Shown one piece after another: positions 49,915 through 56,695 of a stretch of 64,000 nt of DNA. Position 1 is the stretch's first letter. Every line of letters begins with the position of its first letter. Source of the DNA: a virus. The DNA is taken from positions 55,840-119,839 of IMG/VR virus record IMGVR_UViG_3300046804_004946; one strand, given 5' to 3'. The notes under the pieces are model-generated. The model was not told the DNA's origin. It saw only the letters and a list, made by a program, of their open reading frames with translations, and did no database searches. The translations under genes and the position numbers were made by a program.

Positions 49915-50569
49915 TTTACATAACTTCTTCAAGTTTTATGACGAGAAGAATCCTAATCACGTTAAAGCTGTACAGTGGTTAGAAGATAATCTGCCAGTCA
50001 AGTATCTAGAAGATAATATTGATTGGGCGGAGATTTATAGGGGAAAAAAGGGTAATGCTGCACCAGCACCCACTGCTGCTGCAGCTCCTGTAGCAGGTGG
50101 TGATGATGTTCCACAAATGGGAATCAAATTAGTGAAAGAGTTTGAAGGATGTAGATTGAATGCTTATCCAGATCCTCTCTCAGGTAATCTTCCAATCACT
50201 ATTGGTTGGGGATGCACTCGTAAGAAGGATGGATCACCATTCAAGATGGGAGATACGATTACTCAAGCAGAAGCAGATGAGCTACTGATTGATGAAGCGA
50301 AGAAACATTTCCTACCAGCACTTCGTAAAATTCCATATTGGAATGAAATGAGTGATGGCAAAAGAGGTGCCCTTCTATCCTTCGCTTATAATTTGGGCGC
50401 TGGGTTTTATGGTGGCGATAATTTTAATACTATTACTCGTGTCTTAAAAAATAAAGAATGGGATAAGGTGCCCGATGCGCTTTACCTCTACAGAAATCCT
50501 GGTTCTAATGTAGAAGCAGGACTAGCACGTAGAAGAAAAGCAGAAGGTGAAGCTTGGAAAAAAGGTTAA
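49901..50569 (+). CDS. GH24 lysozyme with shared N-terminal module
   Basis: 222 residues. The module at 1-32 (IDLHNFFKFYDEKNPNHVKA, then VQWLEDNLP) is followed by an Ala/Pro linker (~50-68) and a T4-lysozyme-type domain: Glu-82 in KEFEGCRLNAYPD, Asp-91, Thr-100 in ITIGWG. Cleaves the glycan strand of peptidoglycan. The shared module could fix the enzyme to the virion or cell wall. Confidence 0.85.
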   Translation: MARIDLHNFFKFYDEKNPNHVKAVQWLEDNLPVKYLEDNIDWAEIYRGKKGNAAPAPTAAAAPVAGGDDVPQMGIKLVKEFEGCRLNAYPDPLSGNLPITIGWGCTRKKDGSPFKMGDTITQAEADELLIDEAKKHFLPALRKIPYWNEMSDGKRGALLSFAYNLGAGFYGGDNFNTITRVLKNKEWDKVPDALYLYRNPGSNVEAGLARRRKAEGEAWKKG

Positions 50570-50586
50570 CTTCACACTAAGGACAA

Positions 50587-50940
50587 ATGGAAAACACAAA
50601 AAGAGAAAAATGTATGGGACAAGTTATTCGTATTGCCATTCTGGGATGGTCTGCTGCCCTTCTCACCGCTAGTTATGCTGGTGCCCTATCCAAGATGGAC
50701 CCAACCTTTATTGCTACGGTCTTCACGGCTTCTGCTGCTACCTTTGGTATTAATACTATGAAAAAAGGTGGAGATGATGATGAAAAAAAAGATCAACCAC
50801 GTAGAGAAGAATTTGTAGAAGCGCCACCAGAACCACCAGCAGTTTTAGAAACATCAGTAACTCTTGAAGAAAGAGTTGAAGCACTTGAAACTAAAGTTGA
50901 TGATACTGAAGGATATGTTCAACCCCGCACAGGAGTCTAA
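50587..50940 (+). CDS. Holin candidate with two membrane spans
   Basis: 117 residues. IRIAILGWSAALLTASYAGA and FIATVFTASAATFGIN are two spans close together near the N-terminus; then acid and Pro-rich tail (EEFVEAPPEPPA) and a coiled coil. The gene directly follows the lysozyme, the usual holin position, but no sequence proof of pore formation. ATG 50614 is an alternative start. Confidence 0.6.
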   Translation: MENTKREKCMGQVIRIAILGWSAALLTASYAGALSKMDPTFIATVFTASAATFGINTMKKGGDDDEKKDQPRREEFVEAPPEPPAVLETSVTLEERVEALETKVDDTEGYVQPRTGV

Positions 50941-51047
50941 TGTCTAAATCTCCAAATAAAGGTAAAAAAGGATCTGCTAATAATAAAAAGCAGAATTGTG
51001 GAAATGCCACTGCCAAAAAGGCAAAAAATGGGGGTAAAAAGAAGTAA
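50940..51047 (+). CDS. Lys-rich micro-protein (35 aa)
   Basis: TAATG overlap at both ends. MSKSPNKGKKGSANNKKQNC then a Lys/Gly/Asn end; charge about +13 and no hydrophobic residues. RNA- or DNA-binding, or a lysis helper, are all guesses. Confidence 0.5.
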   Translation: MSKSPNKGKKGSANNKKQNCGNATAKKAKNGGKKK

Positions 51048-51220
51048 TGTTAGTTGAAGTTTTGATTGCTGGTAATGTTATGATTGGTCCTAATTTATGC
51101 CAAGCAGATTTGATTTATAAAAACCAACTTTATACAGTTGAATACAAATGCCCAGAGAATGGAACACTCCAAAGAGGGAGTGTTGGAATGCTCCAATCCA
51201 CCAAATACTTAAAGCTATAG
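51047..51220 (+). CDS. Small beta-type protein (57 aa)
   Basis: ATG 51047 to TAG 51218. MLVEVLIAGNVMIGPNLCQA then DLIYKNQLYTVEYKCPENGT; two Cys. It shares 73 bases with the next ORF in a different frame, and both frames look coding. Confidence 0.5.
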   Translation: MLVEVLIAGNVMIGPNLCQADLIYKNQLYTVEYKCPENGTLQRGSVGMLQSTKYLKL

Positions 51221-51348
51221 ATAATCACACCCGTCTCTTTATGGAAACGGGTGATTTTTGGCATGAAGAGCAAGCAAACATATTAAGAAAATATGTAAAA
51301 GATTTAAAAGTCTGGATACATAAACAGGAGGGATGGTGGAATGAATGA
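51148..51348 (+). CDS. Small Trp-rich helical protein (66 aa)
   Basis: ATG 51148, inside the previous ORF. LKAIDNHTRLFMETGDFWHE and ANILRKYVKDLKVWIHKQEG, conserved-looking in form. Unknown function. Confidence 0.6.
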   Translation: MPREWNTPKRECWNAPIHQILKAIDNHTRLFMETGDFWHEEQANILRKYVKDLKVWIHKQEGWWNE

Positions 51349-51493
51349 TTTTCCTTGGGGAGTTGTAATAATATTATCTTGTGGTCTTTTATTTACATTA
51401 TATTGCATTTACTACATATTAAAATTAGCAAACGAGGAAATGAAAGATGAAACATCTAGCACTCATTCTGTCCATCACAAGTCTGACAATTAG
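51341..51493 (+). CDS. Single-span protein (50 aa)
   Basis: ATG 51341 overlaps the previous stop. WGVVIILSCGLLFTLYCIYYI is one span, then a His/Ser/Glu-rich tail. Overlaps the next gene by 47 bases. Confidence 0.55.
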   Translation: MNDFPWGVVIILSCGLLFTLYCIYYILKLANEEMKDETSSTHSVHHKSDN

Positions 51494-51659
51494 TGGAGCA
51501 CTATGTTATGGTGCTTATGTAACTTATAAAAAAGCAGAATCAATTCTCAATAACCCAGAAGAGTTTGTTGGAAAAGTTGTTGAGAATCAAGTGAATAAAG
51601 CATTTGAAAAACTACCTATTCCTAAACTAAATACTGGGAGTATTAAGTTTCCTTTCTAA
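51447..51659 (+). CDS. Small membrane protein (70 aa)
   Basis: MKHLALILSITSLTISGALC is an N-terminal span or signal; then YVTYKKAESILNNPEEFVGK and LPIPKLNTGSIKFPF. No lipobox proven, though ALC could be one. Unknown. Confidence 0.6.
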   Translation: MKHLALILSITSLTISGALCYGAYVTYKKAESILNNPEEFVGKVVENQVNKAFEKLPIPKLNTGSIKFPF

Positions 51660-52087
51660 TGGCAGATAAAGACCCATACATATATCGGATCCGCGAAGTT
51701 CATAAGGTAGTCGATGGAGATACTATTGACGCTGATATTGACCTGGGGTTTGATATTTCTCTCACTAAACGTATTCGCCTCGCTGGTGTGGATACTCCTG
51801 AAAGTCGTACCACTGATGCGTATGAAAAAAAACTTGGACTTGAAGTCAAAGATTGGCTCAAGCATAGATTAGAGTTTGCTAAAGATATTATAATCAAAAC
51901 AGAATTGCCCGATAGTACGGAAAAGTATGGACGTATTATTGGGCATTTGTTTATAAATGGAGAATCAACTTCAATTAACAATCAAATGGTTTCTGAAGGA
52001 TATGCTTGGGAATATGATGGTGGTACAAAGAAAAAAGATTTTGCTTTATTGGAGGCAAAACGAAATGCAAGCAAAAAGTCTATCTGA
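51659..52087 (+). CDS. Staphylococcal-type thermonuclease
   Basis: 142 residues. VHKVVDGDTIDADIDLGFDI near 14-33, RIRLAGVDTPESR near 38-50 (Arg, Asp and Glu of the active site) and EKYGRIIGHLFING near 88 (second Arg) are SNase motifs. Calcium-dependent DNA/RNA hydrolysis. No signal peptide, so intracellular host-DNA breakdown is likely. Confidence 0.88.
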   Translation: MADKDPYIYRIREVHKVVDGDTIDADIDLGFDISLTKRIRLAGVDTPESRTTDAYEKKLGLEVKDWLKHRLEFAKDIIIKTELPDSTEKYGRIIGHLFINGESTSINNQMVSEGYAWEYDGGTKKKDFALLEAKRNASKKSI

Positions 52088-52220
52088 AGAAGAACAGAAA
52101 GAAAAACTTCAAAAAAAGTCATCTAAATTTGATAACGTATTGCTTGATGCACTTTATAATATAATTGCTTATATTCCAGCAGCAATTATTACTTGGTTTA
52201 TTTCAAACTTTGAACTTTAG
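52065..52220 (+). CDS. Small membrane protein (51 aa)
   Basis: ATG 52065 overlaps the nuclease end. Charged N-terminus (MQAKSLSEEEQKEKLQKKSS) then LYNIIAYIPAAIITWFISNF, one span. Its stop overlaps the end of the minus-strand gene by four bases (tail to tail). Confidence 0.6.
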   Translation: MQAKSLSEEEQKEKLQKKSSKFDNVLLDALYNIIAYIPAAIITWFISNFEL

Positions 52221-53098
52221 AATGATAATCTAGCTGCTAATTTTTTAGCAATCTTTTGTGGTGGGGCATAGAGAGATTTAAATCTTTCTTGCCCTTCTTT
52301 TGTGAATTTGTCTTTTATTACATCATCAATAATAATTTTATTGTCTATTTCATAAAGAGAATTTGTATCTACTTGGTCACGTATGTATTGCTCTACATTA
52401 TCAGTTTGTGTTATTAAACGTGTTCCCTCTGATGAATATTCAAATATATCAACATGCCCTTCTTCTGCCATAACATAATGGAGAACAGGTTTGACTTGTT
52501 TGATTTTAATTTTAAATTTGTTTTTTGTTGCTTCTCTTATTACTGGTTCTGCCGCATTTTTAACTACGTTTAATACTTGTGTGGCAATCATCGTAGAAGC
52601 TGTAGTAACTACTGCGACAGCACCAGCCGTAGCAACAAGAGAAGGATCAGGTAAATTAATATTGATTCCACCGACAGTAAAGGTTGGAGTAGTGTTTGGT
52701 TTGTCTGCTGGTATTTCAGCAATTGGCGTTTGAACGGGGGGGGTTTGAACAACCTGTGGCAGTTGAGGGGCAGGAGTAGGTGTTGAGGGAAGTCCTCTAG
52801 TTTTTTCTTGTTTTTCTGCTTCTTGTTTTTCACGTTCTGCCTTTACTGCCGCATCAAATTCTGCTTGAGTTGGAACATTAATAACTGGGTAGTTTATTGT
52901 AGTATTTGGAGCATTAATTATAGGAATGGATAATCCACGAACAACGGGTTGTTCAACATCATAAATTGTTGGTTTTTCTATAGTTGAAATTATAGATGGA
53001 CCAGTAATTTTATTAATGTTTGAATTTGGTATATTGATCGGATTATTTCCGATTATTGGTTTTAAATTTGGATTATCAATTTGTGCGATTGGATCCAT
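52217..53098 (-). CDS. Pro/Ile-rich protein with membrane-like segment
   Basis: 293 residues on the minus strand. Residues 1-90 are Pro/Asn/Ile-rich strands (NPNLKPIIGNNPINIPN), followed by a Lys/Glu helix and Pro/Gln linker, a hydrophobic LVATAGAVAVVTTASTMIAT near 150-170, then a charged mixed region to the end. No family recognised. It is the last gene of a minus-strand operon whose other members look exported. Confidence 0.65.
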   Translation of the reverse strand: MDPIAQIDNPNLKPIIGNNPINIPNSNINKITGPSIISTIEKPTIYDVEQPVVRGLSIPIINAPNTTINYPVINVPTQAEFDAAVKAEREKQEAEKQEKTRGLPSTPTPAPQLPQVVQTPPVQTPIAEIPADKPNTTPTFTVGGININLPDPSLVATAGAVAVVTTASTMIATQVLNVVKNAAEPVIREATKNKFKIKIKQVKPVLHYVMAEEGHVDIFEYSSEGTRLITQTDNVEQYIRDQVDTNSLYEIDNKIIIDDVIKDKFTKEGQERFKSLYAPPQKIAKKLAARLSF

Positions 53099-53663
53099 TA
53101 ACTACATCCTCAACTTTTGGATATTTGACAACAACATCGGCACATATTTTGTAGTAAGGACTATCAGGATGAAACATAACTCCATTTTTATATGCTTCAC
53201 CACATTTTAATAATCTAACTAATTCAAAATCTAATCTTGCTTTGTCTGCTTCTGCTTGTTGTCTAGCAATTTCTGTTCTTGCTCTTTCTTTACACAGTTC
53301 ACTTAAACTTCCATCTAACGGAAAATTAAATCCCATACTGACACCAGCGTTGCCACTATAGGATTTAAATGTTTCTGGATCATCACTTCCATTTCCTGTT
53401 GTTAAAACAAACGGAGCAAAACTCATCGTCGGTCCTTGACAGGATACACCACCACCGTATGTGTTGACGGCATAAGGACCTTGTAATACTTGGACAGCCT
53501 GGTTTGTAACGTTACCAGTAGCACTGGCACTAGGACCAGCGATGTTAGTGTTTGACGGAGCAGTTTGAGCTGCTGTGGATCCACAAAGTAAGGCACTAGT
53601 TACTGTGTAAAGACAGATATTGATGTAGTGGTTGATTGGGTTTCTGTGGTGCGATCTATCCAT
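53076..53663 (-). CDS. Exported protein with coiled coil
   Basis: 195 residues. A hydrophobic signal-type segment (INICLYTVTSALLCGSTAAQ) is preceded by a His-rich N-terminus. Residues ~40-110 are Gly/Ser/Asn-rich strands; 120-155 a long helix (CKERARTEIARQQAEADKAR). Cys residues in SCQGP, LCKER, KCGEA and KICAD suggest disulphides. Overlaps the genes on both sides. Confidence 0.65.
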   Translation of the reverse strand: MDRSHHRNPINHYINICLYTVTSALLCGSTAAQTAPSNTNIAGPSASATGNVTNQAVQVLQGPYAVNTYGGGVSCQGPTMSFAPFVLTTGNGSDDPETFKSYSGNAGVSMGFNFPLDGSLSELCKERARTEIARQQAEADKARLDFELVRLLKCGEAYKNGVMFHPDSPYYKICADVVVKYPKVEDVVNGSNRTN

Positions 53664-53959
53664 GTTTCTTTTGCCACTCCAGGGCCGAGATAGGTTTCGC
53701 TGAACTGGAATGGAGCACCTTGTGTCATAATGGAATAATTAGCACCTCTTTGTGGAATGCTAGGAATGTTGATGTTTGTTCCAGTTACAGTATAAGATTC
53801 ACCAGTTGTATATTCAACTTGGCGGATTGTTTCTATAATCTTTGTAGTCGATTCGGTTGTTGCGTTGATTGTACCTCTAGTAAAATTAGGCACAACACTT
53901 TCAGCTAGGGCAGGACAAGAAAACCCTAGCAGGAACAACCCTGCTAGGATATGTCTCAT
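53600..53959 (-). CDS. Exported beta protein, paralogue of its upstream neighbour
   Basis: 119 residues. Signal peptide MRHILAGLFLLGFSCPALA, then SYTVTGTNINIPSIPQRGAN, ANYSIMTQGAPFQFSETYLG and the end TTTSISVFTQ. These align with the matching segments of the 53956-54447 product, so the two are paralogues. Mature protein all beta, no Cys. Unknown. Confidence 0.68.
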   Translation of the reverse strand: MRHILAGLFLLGFSCPALAESVVPNFTRGTINATTESTTKIIETIRQVEYTTGESYTVTGTNINIPSIPQRGANYSIMTQGAPFQFSETYLGPGVAKETWIDRTTETQSTTTSISVFTQ

Positions 53960-54447
53960 TTGAATACGCTCAACTCAATACTACGTTGTGCTGTTGCTGT
54001 GGTTCCAGCACCACCTGCAGTAACAGTAGGAACACCTGTAGTTGAAAGAGTACCAGCAAGAGAACCTTTGTCACCTCCAGGTTGTGTAATCGTATCTCCA
54101 TAAAGATTTGGAGAACCAACAACACCGTTAGTAACAGTTTGATTGGTTACTGGAACATCACCAACAATAGCAGTTTCTGAAAATGTAAATGCTTGACCGT
54201 TAGTATTAATACCATAGGTTCCATCAGTAATAGAAGCGGGTGCTGTTGTGGAACCAGTTGATAATCCACCAAGGGTGGTTACATCTATATTTGAACCTGA
54301 AGCGGAGTATGAACTACCAATTCGTGTTGATTGAATCGCGGCACCATCAACTTTCAATTGAACGGAATCAGTAATTCTTGATGTGATTTCAGCAGCATTA
54401 ACTGGAATAGTGAAGAATAACGAAAAAACTAATAGAAGTCTTTTCAT
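53956..54447 (-). CDS. Exported beta protein, first of minus-strand operon
   Basis: 163 residues. Signal peptide MKRLLLVFSLFFTIPVNA, cleavage before AEITSR. Thr/Ser/Gly-rich beta protein: SYSASGSNIDVTTLGGLSTG, YGINTNGQAFTFSETAIVGD, ending RSIELSVFK. AT-rich, with a CCTAAATA late-like box upstream on the minus strand (about 54475-54485). Divergent from psbA. Confidence 0.68.
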   Translation of the reverse strand: MKRLLLVFSLFFTIPVNAAEITSRITDSVQLKVDGAAIQSTRIGSSYSASGSNIDVTTLGGLSTGSTTAPASITDGTYGINTNGQAFTFSETAIVGDVPVTNQTVTNGVVGSPNLYGDTITQPGGDKGSLAGTLSTTGVPTVTAGGAGTTATAQRSIELSVFK

Positions 54448-54504
54448 TTTCTTATGTTGTGATAAACACTATTTTTATTTAGGAACAAGTTTTCGTTTGG
54501 GGGC

Positions 54505-54533
54505 TTGACAGGGACGGGAAACCGTAGTATGAT
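54505..54533 (+). promoter_or_regulatory. psbA promoter with late box
   Basis: TTGACA 54505-54510, 17 bases, TATGAT 54528-54533; GATAAATAG begins at 54531. Early and late boxes overlap by three bases. Confidence 0.8.
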
Positions 54534-54539
54534 AAATAG

Positions 54540-54700
54540 GTAAACAAATGTTACAAGATCTTAATCTTTTGTAACAAGTTCCTCTTTCAACCGAGACCTA
54601 TGGGGAGGTTAAACACAGTCTCTCATATCCCCGCTGAGGGTGCGGGGAGCATAGTATCACCACCATTTCCCTGATGGTCCTACTATTCTTTTAAACGATT
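54540..54700 (+). promoter_or_regulatory. Structured psbA leader
   Basis: About 160 bases without an ORF. Inverted repeats include GTTACAAGAT near 54549 with ATCTTTTGTAAC, and CCCCGC/GCGGGG near 54630-54648. No T tract follows, so these are mRNA structures, perhaps for stability or light-linked control. Confidence 0.5.
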
Positions 54701-55780
54701 ATGACTGCTTCAATTGCTCAACAACGATCTACTTCCACTTGGGAATCTTTTTGCCAGTGGGTTACTTCAACGAACAACCGCCTGTATGTGGGTTGGTTCG
54801 GAGTCCTGATGATTCCTACTCTGCTCGCTGCAGCAACGTGTTTCATCATCGCCTTCATCGGTGCTCCCCCTGTGGACATCGACGGCATTCGTGAACCTGT
54901 TTCTGGTTCACTAATGTGGGGAAACAACATCATCTCAGGTGCTGTAGTTCCTTCAAGCAACGCTATTGGATTGCACTTTTATCCCATTTGGGAAGCCGCA
55001 TCTCTTGATGAATGGCTCTATAATGGTGGTCCTTTCCAACTGATTGTGTTCCACTTCCTGATTGGTATTTACGCCTATATGGGTCGTGAGTGGGAACTTT
55101 CCTACCGTCTTGGTATGCGTCCTTGGATCTGTGTTGCATACTCTGCACCTGTTGCTGCTGCTTCTGCAGTGTTCCTGGTCTATCCTTTCGGTCAAGGTTC
55201 TTTCTCTGATGCGATGCCTCTGGGTATCTCTGGCACCTTCAACTATATGCTTGTGTTCCAGGCAGAGCACAACATCCTGATGCACCCCTTCCACATGCTT
55301 GGAGTTGCTGGTGTGTTCGGTGGTTCTCTGTTCAGTGCGATGCATGGTTCTCTGGTTACTTCCTCGCTGGTTCGTGAAACCACCGAAACCGAATCTCAAA
55401 ACTACGGTTACAAGTTCGGTCAAGAAGAAGAGACTTATAACATCGTTGCTGCACACGGTTATTTTGGTCGCCTGATCTTCCAATATGCTTCGTTCAACAA
55501 TTCTCGTTCGCTACACTTTTTCCTTGCTGCTTGGCCTGTTGTCGGTATCTGGTTTGCTGCCCTGGGCGTTTCAACAATGGCGTTCAACCTCAACGGATTC
55601 AACTTCAACCAATCTCTGCTTGATAGTTCCAATCGCGTAATTCCTACTTGGGCTGACGTTCTCAACCGTGCCAATCTTGGTTTTGAAGTGATGCACGAGC
55701 GCAACGCTCACAACTTCCCTCTTGACCTTGCTGCTGCAGATGTAACCCCTGTTGCTCTGACTGCACCTGCAATCGGTTGA
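54701..55780 (+). CDS. psbA: Photosystem II D1 protein PsbA
   Basis: 359 residues, five membrane helices, same length as cyanobacterial D1. Residue 130 is Glu ([10 protein letters not shown]), the high-light D1 type. The end NFPLDLAA is the processing site; a C-terminal extension follows ([14 protein letters not shown]). G+C and codon use are much more host-like than the surroundings. The phage copy replaces damaged host D1 so that light energy continues to support replication. No intron or frame break. Confidence 0.97.
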   Translation: MTASIAQQRSTSTWESFCQWVTSTNNRLYVGWFGVLMIPTLLAAATCFIIAFIGAPPVDIDGIREPVSGSLMWGNNIISGAVVPSSNAIGLHFYPIWEAASLDEWLYNGGPFQLIVFHFLIGIYAYMGREWELSYRLGMRPWICVAYSAPVAAASAVFLVYPFGQGSFSDAMPLGISGTFNYMLVFQAEHNILMHPFHMLGVAGVFGGSLFSAMHGSLVTSSLVRETTETESQNYGYKFGQEEETYNIVAAHGYFGRLIFQYASFNNSRSLHFFLAAWPVVGIWFAALGVSTMAFNLNGFNFNQSLLDSSNRVIPTWADVLNRANLGFEVMHERNAHNFPLDLAAADVTPVALTAPAIG

Positions 55781-55805
55781 TATAAAACTGAATAACTGAT
55801 ATAAT
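55777..55805 (+). promoter_or_regulatory. Promoter overlapping the psbA stop
   Basis: TTGATA 55777-55782 (overlaps psbA TGA), 17 bases, TATAAT 55800-55805. RNA would start close to the hairpin below. Confidence 0.6.
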
Positions 55806-55807
55806 TA

Positions 55808-55833
55808 AGAGGGTATAACAACCCTCTTTTTTT
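55808..55833 (+). terminator. psbA terminator ending at an ATG
   Basis: AGAGGGT (55808-55814), loop ATAACA, ACCCTCT (55821-55827), T tract to 55833, next base begins ATG 55834. Confidence 0.85.
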
Positions 55834-55953
55834 ATGTCTCATAAACCCCAACATGAACCTATGGAACCCTGGGTAGTCTGGGCAGGTGTAGGAATTATGA
55901 TGTTTACAGTTATTATATTTCTCATATTTACTCTCAGTTTAATGTATTTTTAG
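55834..55953 (+). CDS. Single-span micro-protein (39 aa) after psbA
   Basis: ATG touches the terminator T tract. MSHKPQHEPMEPWVVWAGVG then MMFTVIIFLIFTLSLMYF: a short polar start and one span, like small photosystem or cytochrome subunits in size. No family assigned. Confidence 0.55.
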   Translation: MSHKPQHEPMEPWVVWAGVGIMMFTVIIFLIFTLSLMYF

Positions 55954-55980
55954 TAAATATGTTCAATTCATAACAATTTA

Positions 55981-56032
55981 AAGACACTCAAACAAGAACT
56001 CCGTATAATTACTTAGGAGTTCTTTTTCTTTT
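55981..56032 (+). promoter_or_regulatory. talC promoter with -10 in a hairpin loop
   Basis: AAGACA 55981-55986, 17 bases, TATAAT 56004-56009. AAGAACTCC (55994-56002) pairs with GGAGTTCTT (56016-56024); the TATAAT is in the loop. GGAG in the 3' arm could be the talC ribosome site, and a T tract touches the ATG (56033). Confidence 0.6.
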
Positions 56033-56695
56033 ATGAAGATCTTTTTAGACACGGCAGATGTTGATATGATTGGTCCAGCATATGATACTGGACTATTGGA
56101 TGGAGTCACTACAAATCCCACCCTCATTCTCAAAAGTGGAAAGCAATTAAAAGAAGTTATTGAAAACATATCACAATCATTTCCAAATTTAACAAGCATT
56201 TCTGCAGAAGTTGTTGCAGATTCTCATGAAGAAATGCTTTCACAGGCACAAAAGTATTACTCAATTTCCCCAACAGTTACAATTAAAGTTCCCTGCACGG
56301 TAGAAGGACTTAAGGCTTGTAAGTTTCTTTCTGATAAAGGAATTCAAGTCAATGTAACTTTGGTTTTCTCAGTTGCACAAGCAATTCTCGCATCTAAGGC
56401 TGGTGCAACATTCATCTCTCCTTTTGTTGGTAGATGGATGGATAATTCAATTGATGGTATTGAACTTATCAGAAACATTCGTAGGGCATTTGATTATTCT
56501 GGAACATTTACACAAATTCTTGCCGCATCTCTTCGTGATGTTAGGCAAGTAGAACAATCGGCACTAAATGGAGCAGATGTTGCTACAATACCACCAGTTG
56601 TTTTTTGGGGAATGTATAAGAACATTATGACTGAGAAGGGATTGGATTTATTCCAAAAAGATTGGGATGAAGTTATTAAGAGTAAAGGTGAATAA
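56033..56695 (+). CDS. talC: Transaldolase TalC
   Basis: 220 residues, short TalC/fructose-6-phosphate aldolase type. GVTTNPTLILKSGKQLKE near 24-41, VTIKVPCTVEGLKA near 82-95 with Lys-85 as Schiff-base residue, and FISPFVGRWMD near 131. Transfers a dihydroxyacetone unit in the pentose phosphate path. First gene of talC-zwf-gnd; stop overlaps the zwf ATG. Confidence 0.93.
   Translation: MKIFLDTADVDMIGPAYDTGLLDGVTTNPTLILKSGKQLKEVIENISQSFPNLTSISAEVVADSHEEMLSQAQKYYSISPTVTIKVPCTVEGLKACKFLSDKGIQVNVTLVFSVAQAILASKAGATFISPFVGRWMDNSIDGIELIRNIRRAFDYSGTFTQILAASLRDVRQVEQSALNGADVATIPPVVFWGMYKNIMTEKGLDLFQKDWDEVIKSKGE

Noticed and set aside
54953-55483. Minus-strand ORF of 176 codons inside psbA
   Set aside because: Shadow of a highly constrained gene with host-like codon use; no promoter or ribosome site on that strand.
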